Shown here one piece after another: positions 1-9,153 of a DNA stretch of 64,000 nucleotides. The stretch is from Deltaproteobacteria bacterium (GTDB lineage: Bacteria; Desulfobacterota; Desulfobulbia; Desulfobulbales; JAJRZW01): positions 1-64,000 of the forward strand of contig JAJRZW010000022.1 of the NCBI GenBank assembly GCA_024275015.1, written 5' to 3'. The notes under the pieces are model-generated. The model searched no databases and had not been told where the DNA came from. It saw only the letters and a program-made list of their open reading frames with translations. Position numbers and translations under genes: made by a program. Position 1 is the stretch's first letter. Each line of letters starts with the position of its first letter.

Positions 1-1004
1 AAGGGGAAAGCGGTCGTCACAAGATCACCCAGTACACCCGTTATTCTACCGTGGCTCTCAGTATTATCCAGGGACTGTTCATCGCCATCGGCCTGGAGTC
101 GATGAGTGCCCCGGTCGGCGGTGAGATGATCGTTATTGATCTGGGATGGTCGTTCAGGATCATGACCATGATCACCCTGACCAGCGGTACCGCCTTTCTC
201 ATGTGGCTTGGGGAACAGATGACCGAACGCGGCATCGGCAACGGTATCTCGCTTATCATCTTTGCCGGTATCGTTGCCAGGATGCCGGCGGCTATTGGCC
301 AGTCATTCAAAATGATAGGCAGCGGCGGCAATTTTAACCTGGTTCTGATTGTTCTGATCCTGGCGATGATGGCCGGAGTGGTGGCCTTTATTGTCTTTAT
401 GGAGACCGCTTACCGTCGTATTCCGATTCAATACGCCAAGAGGGTGGTGGGGCGGAAGATGTACGGCGGACAGCAATCGCACATGCCGCTCAAGATCAAC
501 ATGGCCAATGTTATTCCGCCGATCTTTGCCTCTTCAATCATGATGTTTCCGGCCACCATCGGCGGTTTTGTCAAGGTCGACTGGGTTCAGCGGGCCGCGA
601 GTTATCTCCAGTGGGGATCGCCGATCTACCTGGTTCTGTATGTGGTGATGATCGTTTTCTTCAGTTTCTTTTATACCGCGGTGACCTTTAATCCCGCTGA
701 CATGGCCGATAACCTGAAGAATAACGGCGGTTTTGTCCCCGGTATCCGTCCGGGCAAGAAGACAGCTGATTTTATCGACAAGGTCATGGTGCGGCTCACG
801 GTTATCGGTGCGGTTTATCTGAGTGCGGTCTGCGTTCTGCCAACGCTCCTGATCAAGGAATTACAGGTGCCGTTTTATTTTGGCGGCACCGCCCTTCTGA
901 TTGTGGTCGGGGTTGCCATTGATACCATATCGCAGATTGAATCCCATACCATCATGCGTAATTACGACGGTTTCCTTAAAGACGGTCGCATGGGGCGGCG
1001 TTGA
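1..1004 (+). CDS. secY: Preprotein translocase subunit SecY (5' truncated by window edge)
   Basis: SecY forms the protein-conducting pore of the SecYEG translocon in the inner membrane. The frame is open from base 3, and the residues before the ORF-track start ([14 protein letters not shown]) are typical SecY, so the GTG at 51 is internal and the gene runs off the left edge. About 333 residues are present of a usual 430-440. Several hydrophobic helices of about 20 residues alternate with basic cytoplasmic loops, notably [19 protein letters not shown], which matches the ribosome- and SecA-contacting loop. It is the last gene of the spc segment and is followed 18 bases later by map. No adk lies between them, although it does in many bacteria. 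Confidence 0.97.
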   Translation, partial: GESGRHKITQYTRYSTVALSIIQGLFIAIGLESMSAPVGGEMIVIDLGWSFRIMTMITLTSGTAFLMWLGEQMTERGIGNGISLIIFAGIVARMPAAIGQSFKMIGSGGNFNLVLIVLILAMMAGVVAFIVFMETAYRRIPIQYAKRVVGRKMYGGQQSHMPLKINMANVIPPIFASSIMMFPATIGGFVKVDWVQRAASYLQWGSPIYLVLYVVMIVFFSFFYTAVTFNPADMADNLKNNGGFVPGIRPGKKTADFIDKVMVRLTVIGAVYLSAVCVLPTLLIKELQVPFYFGGTALLIVVGVAIDTISQIESHTIMRNYDGFLKDGRMGRR

Positions 1005-1022
1005 TTATCGCCGTAGTTGCTT

Positions 1023-1781
1023 ATGGGTGAGGCGATAGTTCTCAAATCGCGGCGCGAGATTGACCTGATGCGGGACGCCAACCGCATCGTCGCTGAGACC
1101 CTGGTGCTGCTGGAGGATAAAATCGCGGTGGTAATGACCACCGCCGAGCTTGATTCATTGGCGGAGAAGAACGCCGGGGCGAACGGTGCCCGCCCGGCAT
1201 TCAAGGGCTACCGGGGTTTTCCCGGCAGTCTGTGCGTATCGATAAATAAACAGGTGGTCCACGGGATTCCTGACCGCAATGTTCGTCTGCGGGACGGAGA
1301 CCTGGTAAGTATTGATTTCGGGGTCGAGTATAAAGGCTATTTTGGTGACTCGGCTATAACCGTGGCGGTGGGCAACGCCGACGCGGAAAGCCGGAACCTG
1401 TTGGCAATAACCCGTGAATCTCTTGCCCGTGGGATTGCGGCGGCGGTGATCGGTAACCGGGTTAATGATATATCCCGGGCGGTACAGGTCCATGTTGAGG
1501 CGCATGGATTTTCGGTGGTGCGTCAGTTCGTTGGTCATGGTATCGGTGCCAGTCTCCATGAACCGCCGGAGATCCCGAACTATCAGCGGTCGGGGAGGAC
1601 CCCGAAGCTCATGGACGGGATGACCCTGGCGATTGAGCCGATGGTAAATGCCGGTACCCATGAGGTCAGGGTTATGCGCGACGGCTGGACGGTTGAGACC
1701 GCCGACGGCAGACCGTCGGCTCATTTTGAGCATACGGTGGTGGTTACCGACAATGGCCCCGAGATTCTTAGCCGGGTGTGA
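1023..1781 (+). CDS. map: Type I methionine aminopeptidase
   Basis: Removes the initiator methionine from nascent proteins in the cytoplasm. The five dinuclear-metal ligands of the pita-bread fold are visible in order: the Asp of SIDFG, the Asp of GDSA, the His of GHGIG, the Glu of IEPM and the Glu of FEHT. About 252 residues is the normal length for type I enzymes without an N-terminal extension. The track starts at a TTG (1017). I prefer the ATG two codons later, although neither has a strong ribosome binding site. Its place between secY and infA is the classical one. Confidence 0.96.
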   Translation: MGEAIVLKSRREIDLMRDANRIVAETLVLLEDKIAVVMTTAELDSLAEKNAGANGARPAFKGYRGFPGSLCVSINKQVVHGIPDRNVRLRDGDLVSIDFGVEYKGYFGDSAITVAVGNADAESRNLLAITRESLARGIAAAVIGNRVNDISRAVQVHVEAHGFSVVRQFVGHGIGASLHEPPEIPNYQRSGRTPKLMDGMTLAIEPMVNAGTHEVRVMRDGWTVETADGRPSAHFEHTVVVTDNGPEILSRV

Positions 1782-1896
1782 GCAGGTCTTTTATTCTTTC
1801 GGCAAAAAAGTTTGCTAAAGTGGGAAACTGACTGTATATTCATGAATTTTTGCAGCTTGGCAAAAGGCAAAAGCTGTCATTCTGGAGCGGAATCGT

Positions 1897-2124
1897 ATGG
1901 CAAAAGAAGAGGCAATTCAGGTAGAAGGGACTATCATCGAACCCCTGCCCAATGCCATGTTCCGGGTTGAACTCGAGAACGGTCACAAGGTTCTGGCCCA
2001 TATTTCCGGGAAGATGCGGATGCATTTCATCAAGATCCTTCCCGGCGACCAGGTAACGGTCGAGCTGTCACCATATGATTTAAGCCGCGGCCGGATTACC
2101 TTCAGGTCGAGGAACAGGAAATAA
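1897..2124 (+). CDS. infA: Translation initiation factor IF-1
   Basis: A 75-residue S1/OB-fold protein that binds the ribosomal A site during initiation. The sequence shows the family core ([45 protein letters not shown]). A GGAG ribosome binding site lies about ten bases before the ATG. The gene sits in the usual map-infA-rpmJ order. The 115-base gap before it carries no obvious terminator, so co-transcription with secY-map is likely but not shown. Confidence 0.97.
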   Translation: MAKEEAIQVEGTIIEPLPNAMFRVELENGHKVLAHISGKMRMHFIKILPGDQVTVELSPYDLSRGRITFRSRNRK

Positions 2125-2150
2125 CATTTTAAGGATAGAAGGTCAGAGCT

Positions 2151-2264
2151 ATGAAGGTCAGAGCCTCAGTGAAAAAGATGTGCAGTGATTGCCGGGTGTT
2201 CAAACGCAACGGTGTGGTCCGGGTCACCTGCAAAATCAAGAAACATAAGCAGCGTCAGGGATGA
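2151..2264 (+). CDS. rpmJ: 50S ribosomal protein L36 (absent from the ORF track)
   Basis: A 37-residue ORF too short for the supplied track: [17 protein letters not shown], then a basic tail ending KKHKQRQG. The CSDC pair, a third Cys (VTC) and the following His make the zinc-ribbon site of the C+ form of L36, a small 50S subunit protein. An AGGATAGAAGG stretch lies upstream of the ATG. It occupies the canonical slot between infA and rpsM. Confidence 0.95.
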   Translation: MKVRASVKKMCSDCRVFKRNGVVRVTCKIKKHKQRQG

Positions 2265-2322
2265 TCCTGTTGTCGTTTATGGTCTGAATTTTAAAATGTT
2301 TTATTGCCGGAGGGCATGAAAG

Positions 2323-2685
2323 TTGGCACGTATATCAGGGGTTGATCTCCCTAAAAACAAACATATTGTGATTGCGCTTACCTATATTCATGGTATCGGC
2401 CGGACTTCGGCCATCAGGATCCTGAATGAGGCCGGCATTCCACTTGACAAGAAGAGCGATGATCTCGAAGAGAGCGAGGTTACCTCCATCCGCAAGGTCA
2501 TTGACGACAAATATGTTGTCGAAGGTGACCGCCGTCGTGAGGTCGCCATGGACATCAAACGTCTGGTCGATCTTGGCTGTTATCGTGGGATCAGGCATCG
2601 GCGCGGTCTCCCCTGCCGGGGCCAGAGAACAAGTACAAATGCCAGGACCAGGAAGGGTCCCCGTCGCGTCGCCGGGCGTAAATAG
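2323..2685 (+). CDS. rpsM: 30S ribosomal protein S13 (TTG start)
   Basis: S13 sits in the head of the small subunit and contacts S19 and the 50S subunit. The 120-residue product begins [15 protein letters not shown] and ends in the basic tail [19 protein letters not shown], which reaches toward the P-site tRNA. The start is TTG. GGAGG at 2309-2313 lies nine bases upstream and no ATG in frame is better placed, so the rare start looks genuine. First gene of the alpha-operon block rpsM-rpsK-rpsD-rpoA-rplQ. Confidence 0.97.
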   Translation: MARISGVDLPKNKHIVIALTYIHGIGRTSAIRILNEAGIPLDKKSDDLEESEVTSIRKVIDDKYVVEGDRRREVAMDIKRLVDLGCYRGIRHRRGLPCRGQRTSTNARTRKGPRRVAGRK

Positions 2686-2704
2686 AAAATAACAGGAGCA
2701 GTTA

Positions 2705-3097
2705 ATGGCTACCCAGAGACCTAAACGTGGCAAGAAAAAGGAACGTAAAAACGTTCCCGAGGGCGTGGTCAGTATAAAGTCAACATTTAACAACACCATT
2801 GTTACCTTTGCCGACAAGCAGGGCAACGTGATCTCCTGGTGCAGCTCCGGTTGCCTCGGGTTCAAGGGGTCGCGCAAGAGTACACCGTTTGCGGCCCAGA
2901 ATGCGGTTGAGACCGCGGCCGCCAAGGCCAGGGAACACGGGATGCGTAAGGTTGAGGTCCGGGCCAAGGGGCCGGGGCCGGGTCGTGATGCCGCCATCCG
3001 TGCTCTCGATGCCGCTGGTATTGATGTGACCTATATAACCGATGTAACTCCGGTTCCCCATAACGGTTGTAAACCCCCCAAACGCCGTCGGGTGTGA
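2705..3097 (+). CDS. rpsK: 30S ribosomal protein S11
   Basis: S11 forms part of the platform of the 30S subunit near the mRNA exit. The 130-residue protein has a basic N-terminus ([10 protein letters not shown]), the core segment [20 protein letters not shown] and the conserved end [13 protein letters not shown]. It starts 19 bases after rpsM, with an AGGAGC ribosome binding site in the gap, so the two are co-transcribed. Confidence 0.98.
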   Translation: MATQRPKRGKKKERKNVPEGVVSIKSTFNNTIVTFADKQGNVISWCSSGCLGFKGSRKSTPFAAQNAVETAAAKAREHGMRKVEVRAKGPGPGRDAAIRALDAAGIDVTYITDVTPVPHNGCKPPKRRRV

Positions 3098-3122
3098 TTG
3101 ATTCCCTATAAGGAGGAAGAAC

Positions 3123-3752
3123 TTGGGCAGAAATACGGAAGCGTCCTGCCGCCAGTGCAGGCGTGAGAGATTAAAACTGTTTCTGAAGGGCGATCGTTGC
3201 TTTTCCGATAAATGCGCCTTTGAAAGAAGATCGTTCCCGCCGGGCCAGCACGGCCAGGCTCGGAGCCGTAAGCCTTCGGATTACTTCATTCAGTTGCGTG
3301 AGAAGCAGAAGGTCAAGAGGATGTACGGGATGTATGAGGGCCAGTTCCTCAACACTTTTCATACCGCTGACCGTCAGAAAGGGGTCACCGGTGAAAATCT
3401 TCTCCGCCTTCTTGAACGTCGCCTTGACAACGTGGTCTACCGGGCCGGTTTCGCCAGTTCGAGAAATCAGGCCCGGCAGCTGGTGCGTCATAACCATGTG
3501 ACCGTTAACGGCCGTAAGGTTAATATCCCCTCGTTCAAGGTCTCGGTTAACGATGAGGTGGTTATCAAGGAGAAGAGCTGTAGTCTTACTCTGATAAACG
3601 AAAGCCTCGAGGCTGTGGCCCGGCGTGGTGTTCCTGCATGGATGGAACTTGACGCCCCGGGGTATAAGGCGACTATCAAGAGCATGCCGGAGCGCGACCA
3701 GATAACGGTTCCGATCCAGGAGCAGCTTATCGTCGAGCTTTATTCTAAGTAA
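3123..3752 (+). CDS. rpsD: 30S ribosomal protein S4, zinc-binding (C+) form, TTG start
   Basis: Primary 16S rRNA-binding protein of the 30S body. In many bacteria it also represses the alpha operon translationally. The 209 residues include four N-terminal cysteines spaced CRQC...RCFSDKC, the zinc-binding C+ form, and an S4 RNA-binding domain ([30 protein letters not shown]). The start is TTG with AAGGAGG just upstream. The 169-base gap to rpoA is longer than the others in the block and shows no terminator. Confidence 0.97.
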   Translation: MGRNTEASCRQCRRERLKLFLKGDRCFSDKCAFERRSFPPGQHGQARSRKPSDYFIQLREKQKVKRMYGMYEGQFLNTFHTADRQKGVTGENLLRLLERRLDNVVYRAGFASSRNQARQLVRHNHVTVNGRKVNIPSFKVSVNDEVVIKEKSCSLTLINESLEAVARRGVPAWMELDAPGYKATIKSMPERDQITVPIQEQLIVELYSK

Positions 3753-3921
3753 CAGGGAATATCAACCGGATGAACAGGGGCGGATCAGCGTCCCCTGCCG
3801 GACAGAAAGCCTCTGCAAACGGGAGTTTCCCGCTGCGGGGGCTGATGTTTTTCATCGACGCCGGCCAAGACGTGGTAGATCAGAATCTTTACGACTACAT
3901 CAAAATTTCAGGACTGGAATA

Positions 3922-4968
3922 ATGGCTAACGAGCAGACGGAACAAGAAAATACTCCTTTTTACCGGAACTGGCATGAGCTGATTAAACCGGAGGCCATCG
4001 AGGTTGACCACAAGACCTTGACCGACTTCTATGGCAAGTTCGTCTGTCAGCCGTTGGAGCGGGGTTTTGCCACCACCATTGGTAACTCCATGCGCCGCAT
4101 CCTTCTTTCTTCGATTCAGGGAGCGGCCATTACCAGCGTCAAGATCGAGAACGCGACCCATGAGTTTTCAACCATCAGTGGCATAGTTGAAGACGTAACC
4201 GAAATCGTCCTCAATCTTAAATGTGTTCGCCTTAAGCTGAACAGTGGCGACCGGCAGACGGTAAGGATAGAGAAGAACAAGGTCGGCGACGTCACCGCCG
4301 CCGACATCAACGGTGCGCCCTATGTCGAGGTGATGAATCCGGATCAGCATATCTGCACCATCACCGGCAAGGGTTCCTTTGTCGCCGAGCTTGAGGTTCA
4401 GTGGGGAAAGGGATATTCTCCGGCCGATAACCACAAGTCGGAAGAGCAGCCGGTGGGTACCATCGCCATTGACGCCATCTTCACCCCGATCACCAAAGTC
4501 AAGGTGGTGGTGAGTCAGGCCCGGGTCGGCCAGCAGACCGATTACGACAAGCTGAGCATTGAGATTCATACTGACGGCAGTGTCAAACCCCAGGACGCCC
4601 TGGCCTATTCCGCCAAGATCCTGAAGGAACAGATGAACATCTTCATCAATTTTGATGAGAACGAGGTCAAACCGGAACCGAAAGACAATAAGGATGCCCG
4701 CAACGAGCCGGGCAACCCTTATCTTGATCGGCCGGTGGAAGACCTGGAGCTCTCGGTGCGCTCTGCCAATTGTCTCAGGAACGCCAACATTCTTTTTATC
4801 GGCGAATTGGTACTCAAGACCGAGGCGGAGATGCTCAAGACCAAAAATTTCGGGCGTAAGTCATTAAACGAGATCAAGCAACTCCTCGCGGAAATGGATC
4901 TGTCGCTGGGCATGAGCCTGGACGGATGGGAGCCCCCGGTTGTGGTCGAGGCCACTGAAGAAGGTTAA
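3922..4968 (+). CDS. rpoA: DNA-directed RNA polymerase alpha subunit
   Basis: Scaffold for RNA polymerase assembly and contact point for activators and UP elements. The N-terminal dimerisation domain ([17 protein letters not shown] near residue 55) is followed by an acidic linker around residue 255 and a C-terminal domain with [13 protein letters not shown] and [15 protein letters not shown]. At 348 residues it is slightly longer than the usual 320-340, mostly through a longer N-terminus. Co-directional with rpsD upstream and rplQ downstream. Confidence 0.98.
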   Translation: MANEQTEQENTPFYRNWHELIKPEAIEVDHKTLTDFYGKFVCQPLERGFATTIGNSMRRILLSSIQGAAITSVKIENATHEFSTISGIVEDVTEIVLNLKCVRLKLNSGDRQTVRIEKNKVGDVTAADINGAPYVEVMNPDQHICTITGKGSFVAELEVQWGKGYSPADNHKSEEQPVGTIAIDAIFTPITKVKVVVSQARVGQQTDYDKLSIEIHTDGSVKPQDALAYSAKILKEQMNIFINFDENEVKPEPKDNKDARNEPGNPYLDRPVEDLELSVRSANCLRNANILFIGELVLKTEAEMLKTKNFGRKSLNEIKQLLAEMDLSLGMSLDGWEPPVVVEATEEG

Positions 4969-5022
4969 GTTCTTACCGGCCTGTGGCCGGTGCGGCGAAG
5001 ATTAAGAATCACAGGTGATGAT

Positions 5023-5415
5023 ATGAGACATAGAAAGGCAGGCAACAGACTGGGGCGGACCTCTTCACACCGGAAGGCAATGATGCGGAATATGGTGACC
5101 TCATTGCTTGAACATGAGAGGATTGTAACCACCACCCCCAAGGCCAAGGAATTACGCAAGCTGGCCGATAAGATGATCAGTCTCGGTAAGCGCGGTGACC
5201 TCCATGCCCGCCGTCAGGCTCTGTCGGTGATCCGGGACCGAGGTGTGGTTGCCAAGCTCTTTGATGTCCTCGGGGAGCAGTACCGTGATCGTAACGGCGG
5301 TTACACCCGGATTATTCAGACCGGACAGCGCCTGGGCGACGCCGCTTCCATGGCGGTTCTCGAGCTGGTCGATTACGGTAAGAATACGGCCGCGGTTCAT
5401 GAGGAAGAGAATTAA
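5023..5415 (+). CDS. rplQ: 50S ribosomal protein L17
   Basis: A 50S protein near the exit tunnel. Family sequence begins [20 protein letters not shown], so the ATG at 5023 is the start and the eleven residues upstream in the ORF track are not part of it. 130 residues is within the normal range. AGGTGA lies before the start. It is the last gene of the ribosomal block, and an intrinsic terminator follows about 60 bases after its stop. Confidence 0.97.
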   Translation: MRHRKAGNRLGRTSSHRKAMMRNMVTSLLEHERIVTTTPKAKELRKLADKMISLGKRGDLHARRQALSVIRDRGVVAKLFDVLGEQYRDRNGGYTRIIQTGQRLGDAASMAVLELVDYGKNTAAVHEEEN

Positions 5416-5472
5416 GGTCGGCTGACGGCAGAATACAATGGTTTCGGGTTTTTCCGGGACATGGTTCATGAC

Positions 5473-5517
5473 AGAAGGGCAGGCGCCGATGCGGTGACTG
5501 CCCTTCTTGTCGTTTTT
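5473..5517 (+). terminator. Intrinsic terminator of the ribosomal/rpoA operon
   Basis: A ten-base perfect stem (agaagggcag / ctgcccttct) with a 15-base loop is followed by a T-rich run (tgtcgttttt). It lies about 60 bases after rplQ, where the alpha operon should end. Confidence 0.85.
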
Positions 5518-5569
5518 CGGCCATGGCTATGAAAGTGCTACCATCGAAGGCGGCGGTGGGGTATCTTTT

Positions 5570-5611
5570 GAAGGCTGAAGGCTGAAGGCTGAAGGCTGAA
5601 GGCTGAAGGCT
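5570..5611. repeat. Heptanucleotide tandem repeat (gaaggct x6)
   Basis: Six exact copies of gaaggct in a row, between the rplQ terminator and the thiF-like gene. It produces spurious repetitive ORFs on the minus strand. A slippage-prone tract of this kind could vary in length between strains. It is about 50 bases from the downstream start codon, so any effect on expression is speculative. Confidence 0.9.
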
Positions 5612-5661
5612 CAGCGGTTCTTGCGATAATCGCCACGGCACTGTTTTTTCAGGATGCGGCC

Positions 5662-6477
5662 ATGATCAGGATAAACGAAATTCCCTTTGAATATGTGGCC
5701 GGTAAAAGTGTTGCCGACCTGGCTCAGGAGCATAAACCCGGGGCCGATGTCTTTATTGTCAACGGATATCCGGTGAACGCCGACGTTCGGGTGGAAGACG
5801 GGGACCACTGCTGGCTTATCCGTAAGGGGGAAGTGCCGGAAGCGGCGGAAATGGAGCGCCTGCTCTACGCCCGTCATACTCCCGGGGTTCATGGTCGGGT
5901 CAAGGCGGCAACGGTTGGGATCATGGGCCTTGGCGGCCTTGGTTCCATGGTTGCCACCGCTCTGGCCCGGGTCGGGGTCGGTGGTCTTGTCCTTGCTGAT
6001 TACGATGTCGTGGAGCCGAGCAACCTCAATCGGCAGCAGTATTTCGTCAATCAGGTTGGAACGGCCAAGACCACGGCGATGGCCGAGAATCTGGCCCGGA
6101 TTAATCCATATATGCAGGTGACAACCAGCAGGGAATACCTGGACGCCGATAATATTCCGCAGATTTTCAAGGGGGTCGATGTCCTGGTCGAGTGTTTTGA
6201 TTCCGCCGCTGCCAAGGCCATGGCCCTGCGGGTTGTGTTGGCGGTAATGAAGGATACCCCCTTTGTCTGCGCCTCCGGTCTGGCTGGATTTTACGATAAT
6301 AATCAGATTAAAACCTTAATCCTGCGGCCGGGGGTGTATATGGTCGGCGACCAGGAACACGCCGCCCGCCCCGGTGACGGTCTCATGGCCCCCAGGGTCG
6401 GGATCGCCGCCCATCACCAGGCCAATCAGGTCCTGCGCCTTCTTCTTGCGGCTGAACCGGCGCGGGAGCGGCTTTAG
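5662..6477 (+). CDS. thiF: ThiS-like domain fused to ThiF-type adenylyltransferase (family 2)
   Basis: An E1-like enzyme expected to adenylate the C-terminus of the sulfur carrier ThiS so that it can accept sulfur for thiazole synthesis. Residues 1-57 look like a beta-grasp ThiS-like domain (VFIVNGYPVNADVRVEDGD) that lacks a C-terminal Gly-Gly, so it cannot itself be a carrier. From about residue 78 comes the ThiF fold with nucleotide loop GLGGLG (89-94) and DVVEPSNLNRQQYF. I do not see the usual pair of zinc CxxC motifs, which fits the shorter family-2 ThiF proteins. It precedes thiS-thiG-thiH, separated by a family A element. MoeB/HesA are alternatives, but the context favours ThiF. Confidence 0.85.
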   Translation: MIRINEIPFEYVAGKSVADLAQEHKPGADVFIVNGYPVNADVRVEDGDHCWLIRKGEVPEAAEMERLLYARHTPGVHGRVKAATVGIMGLGGLGSMVATALARVGVGGLVLADYDVVEPSNLNRQQYFVNQVGTAKTTAMAENLARINPYMQVTTSREYLDADNIPQIFKGVDVLVECFDSAAAKAMALRVVLAVMKDTPFVCASGLAGFYDNNQIKTLILRPGVYMVGDQEHAARPGDGLMAPRVGIAAHHQANQVLRLLLAAEPARERL

Positions 6478-6544
6478 CCGCAAATTTTTAATTGCGAGAG
6501 AGGCGTTTTATCGGGTAACAGGCCGTTTTCAGCCGTTTATGTTT

Positions 6545-6726
6545 GATGGTCTCGTAACAAGTCTCCGCAGAGGCGTCTTCGGCAATTTTCGGAAAAAGTG
6601 CCGGGCGGCGGGGTGGGCTAAGAAATCCCGCATGCTTGAGGGCATAGCCCGAGTTCGGGATTTCAGCAACCCGGCGCCCGGAAATAGCCGTTTTTAGCCG
6701 GAGCGGGGAGTTGTTACGAGTCCATC
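6545..6726 (+). repeat. Family A dispersed palindromic element, copy 1
   Basis: About 182 bp bounded by gatggtctcgtaacaa and ttgttacgagtccatc. Inside, the arms are complementary around an apex gggcatagccc flanked by aaatcccg / cgggattt, so the whole element can fold into one long imperfect hairpin. Related copies occur at 9154, 38788 (short), 40118 and 57535, with fragments at 27913, 48597 and 51914. It sits between thiF and thiS, genes that are normally co-transcribed. The rest of this 364-base gap holds only the small hairpin at 6778. Confidence 0.9.
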
Positions 6727-6777
6727 ATGTTTTTAAACCCGTTAAAATGCAGTGGTACATGGAATGATTCCGGCTTG

Positions 6778-6809
6778 AACCCGGATGACCATTGCTAACC
6801 ATCCGGGTT
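6778..6809 (+). other. Perfect 10-bp hairpin upstream of thiS
   Basis: aacccggatg pairs with catccgggtt across a 12-base loop, ending about 32 bases before the thiS start codon. There is no T run, so it is not a standard terminator. It could be a leader structure or an mRNA-stabilising hairpin at the thiS 5' end. I find no TPP-riboswitch core around it. Confidence 0.55.
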
Positions 6810-6841
6810 TATCAAGGCCTGGGAACAAAAATCAGGAAAAA

Positions 6842-7042
6842 ATGGAAATAATCTGCAACGGTGAAAAAAAAGAGGCGACCGTGGGGATGAGTGTCGAGGA
6901 GTTTATCATCTCTCTCAAGCTTGATCCGGAAACGGTGGTGGTGGAGTTCAACGAGGCCCTTGTCGGTCGCGATGAATATCCGGGGAAAATGCTTGAACCC
7001 GGATGCCGCCTTGAGATTATCCGTTTTGTCGGAGGGGGCTGA
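6842..7042 (+). CDS. thiS: Sulfur carrier protein ThiS
   Basis: A 66-residue ubiquitin-like carrier whose C-terminal Gly-Gly becomes a thiocarboxylate that donates sulfur to ThiG. The protein begins [12 protein letters not shown] and ends RFVGGG, giving the required terminal diglycine. The ORF track starts 19 codons earlier, but the family start is the ATG at 6842, preceded by an AGGA. It overlaps thiG by one base (TGATG), so the two are translationally coupled. Confidence 0.95.
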   Translation: MEIICNGEKKEATVGMSVEEFIISLKLDPETVVVEFNEALVGRDEYPGKMLEPGCRLEIIRFVGGG

Positions 7043-7812
7043 TGCTTACCATTGCCGGGCGGGATTTTCACTCAAGGCTCCTCACCGGAACCGGCAAGTT
7101 TTCCTCGTCGGCGGTCATGATAGAGGCCCTTGAAGAATCAGGGTCGGAGATCGTCACCGTTGCCCTGCGTCGGGTTGATCTTGTTGATCCGGGTGACGAC
7201 ATCATGGCCGCCCTTGACCGGGAGCGTTACCTGTTTCTTCCCAATACCTCCGGAGCCCGGAACAGCGACGAGGCGGTGCGTCTGGCGCGACTTTCCCGGG
7301 CCGCCGGCGGTGGTGACTGGCTTAAACTTGAGGTCACCCCCGACCCCCGTACCCTGTTGCCTGATCCGGTGGAGACCCTGATGGCCACCGAGGTCCTTGC
7401 GGCTGATGGTTTTCATGTCCTCCCTTATATCAACGCCGACCCGGTTCTCGCCCTTCGTCTTCAGGATGTAGGGGCAGCGGCGGTGATGCCACTTGGCGCT
7501 CCAATCGGCACTAATCTCGGCCTGGTCAACCGTTATCAGATTGAGATTATCATCGATCAGGCCCGGGTGCCGGTGGTGGTTGACGCCGGCCTGGGGGCAC
7601 CGTCGCACGCGGCCGCGGCGATGGAGATGGGGGCTGACGCGGTCCTGGTCAATACCGCCATTGCCATGGCTCCTGACCCGGTTGTCATGGCCCGGTCCTT
7701 TTCCCTGGCGGTAAAGGCCGGCCGTGACGCATTTGTTTCCGGTCTGCCTGAAACCGGCAGTCCCCGGGCTTCGTCGCCCGATGCAGGCTTGGGCTTTTTG
7801 GATAAATCCTGA
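7042..7812 (+). CDS. thiG: Thiazole synthase ThiG
   Basis: A TIM-barrel enzyme that joins 1-deoxyxylulose 5-phosphate, dehydroglycine and ThiS-thiocarboxylate to make thiazole phosphate. Visible family segments are [43 protein letters not shown] with the probable Schiff-base lysine, and the phosphate-binding [20 protein letters not shown]. 256 residues is normal. It starts inside the thiS stop codon, and a 133-base gap separates it from thiH. Confidence 0.97.
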   Translation: MLTIAGRDFHSRLLTGTGKFSSSAVMIEALEESGSEIVTVALRRVDLVDPGDDIMAALDRERYLFLPNTSGARNSDEAVRLARLSRAAGGGDWLKLEVTPDPRTLLPDPVETLMATEVLAADGFHVLPYINADPVLALRLQDVGAAAVMPLGAPIGTNLGLVNRYQIEIIIDQARVPVVVDAGLGAPSHAAAAMEMGADAVLVNTAIAMAPDPVVMARSFSLAVKAGRDAFVSGLPETGSPRASSPDAGLGFLDKS

Positions 7813-7945
7813 ATCCGTCACCGGACGCCCCGCAGTCGTCACGTATTCAGGTAAATGGCAGAGTGGCTGAGGGATTGGGGCGGGGCTGTACTCTGATCTT
7901 ATCCTGGCCTTGAACCGTTGAACCCTTATCCCCCGGTTCCATTCC

Positions 7946-9070
7946 ATGTTATCTGAGACCGCAGAATATTTTATTCCCCCTCCAGGGGAGGAGATTGCCG
8001 CCATGCTGGCGGCGGCCACCGTGGCCGATGTTCATCGGGCTCTGGCTGCGCGTCGTCCGGCCCTTACCGATCTCGCCGCCCTTTTGTCCCCGGCGGCCGA
8101 CGGAATGCTGGCGGAGATGGCTGCCCGCTCCGCCGCCATTACCCGGCAGCGTTTCGGTCGGGTAATCCAGATTTACGCCCCACTGTATCTGTCGAATTAC
8201 TGTGTTAATAAATGTGTCTATTGTGGTTTTTCCGCCGACAATTCGGTTAAACGCCGGATCCTGACCTTTGCCGAGGCCGAGGTCGAGGCCGATATCCTCG
8301 TTCGCCGGGGTATCCAGCACCTCCTTCTGGTCAGCGGCGAGGCCCCGGCCAGGCTTGGAGTTGATTATCTCGTCGATCTCGTCGTTCGGTTGCGGAACCG
8401 TTTCGCCTCTGTGACCATTGAGGTTCAGCCTCTGGGAGAGGATGAGTATCGTAGATTGTTTGCCGCCGGGATCACCGGGGTCGCGGTCTATCAGGAAACC
8501 TATGATCGTGATCTTTATCCCCGTCTGCACCCGTCCGGGCCTAAGGCTGACATGGGTAACCGCCTCCTTGCTCCGGCCCGGGCCGCAGCTGCGGGGATGC
8601 GCGAGGTGGGGATCGGCGCTCTTTTCGGCCTTTCCGACTGGCGGATCGAGGCGATGATGATAGGGGCGCATCTGCTTTTTCTGCGGCATCAATACTGGCG
8701 CACCGGCTTTACGGTTTCTTTTCCGCGTCTGCGGCCGGCGGCAGGCGCCTTTGCTCCTCTGGTCGAGGTCAGCGAGACAGACCTGGCCCGGTTGTTGTTT
8801 GCCTTCCGGATTTTTGACCATGACCTCGGTCTGGTGCTTTCCACCCGTGAGGACGCGGCGTTTCGTGACGGAATCATGGGGCTTGCACCAACGCGTTATT
8901 CCGCTGGTTCCTGCACCGCCCCCGGGGGCTACAGTCATGAGCATGAGGCGGAGGAACAATTCGCCATTGGCGATGAACGGAGCGTGGCCGAGGTGTGCGA
9001 GGTGATTCGGTCCCATGGCTTTGATCCGGTAAAAAAAGACTGGGATCGGTGCTTTCAGGCCGTGGGCTGA
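7946..9070 (+). CDS. thiH: 2-Iminoacetate synthase ThiH (radical SAM)
   Basis: Cleaves tyrosine to dehydroglycine (2-iminoacetate) and p-cresol, supplying the glycine-derived part of the thiazole in anaerobes. The radical-SAM cluster motif appears as CVNKCVYCGF near residue 90 in the usual ThiH context NYCVNKC. Further family sequence is EVQPLGEDEYRRLFAAGITG and, near the C-terminus, SAGSCTAPGGY. 374 residues is typical. It completes the thiazole branch with ThiF, ThiS and ThiG, and thiD lies 17 kb away at 25979. Confidence 0.96.
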   Translation: MLSETAEYFIPPPGEEIAAMLAAATVADVHRALAARRPALTDLAALLSPAADGMLAEMAARSAAITRQRFGRVIQIYAPLYLSNYCVNKCVYCGFSADNSVKRRILTFAEAEVEADILVRRGIQHLLLVSGEAPARLGVDYLVDLVVRLRNRFASVTIEVQPLGEDEYRRLFAAGITGVAVYQETYDRDLYPRLHPSGPKADMGNRLLAPARAAAAGMREVGIGALFGLSDWRIEAMMIGAHLLFLRHQYWRTGFTVSFPRLRPAAGAFAPLVEVSETDLARLLFAFRIFDHDLGLVLSTREDAAFRDGIMGLAPTRYSAGSCTAPGGYSHEHEAEEQFAIGDERSVAEVCEVIRSHGFDPVKKDWDRCFQAVG

Positions 9071-9153
9071 AATGGGAGTTAAAAGTCAGAAGGAAGCGGC
9101 GCGGAAGGATCTGAGTTTAGCCGCCATGGTGCTTTTTATTTTTATCGTTCCTT

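Noticed and set aside
5570-5611. Possible CRISPR-like or regulatory repeat
   Set aside because: The heptamers are directly adjacent without spacers, so this is a simple tandem repeat. No CRISPR array or cas gene is present in the window.
6374-6697. 107-residue ORF containing KSRMLEGIARVRDF
   Set aside because: It reads through thiF and a family A element. The same peptide appears in other frames at 40110-40415 and 57594-57776 because the DNA element is repeated, not because it is a protein family.
5416-7945. Possible TPP riboswitch near the thiamine genes
   Set aside because: I searched by eye for the conserved thi-box segments upstream of thiF, thiS, thiH and thiD and did not find them. 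A covariance-model search (TPP riboswitch) would be decisive.
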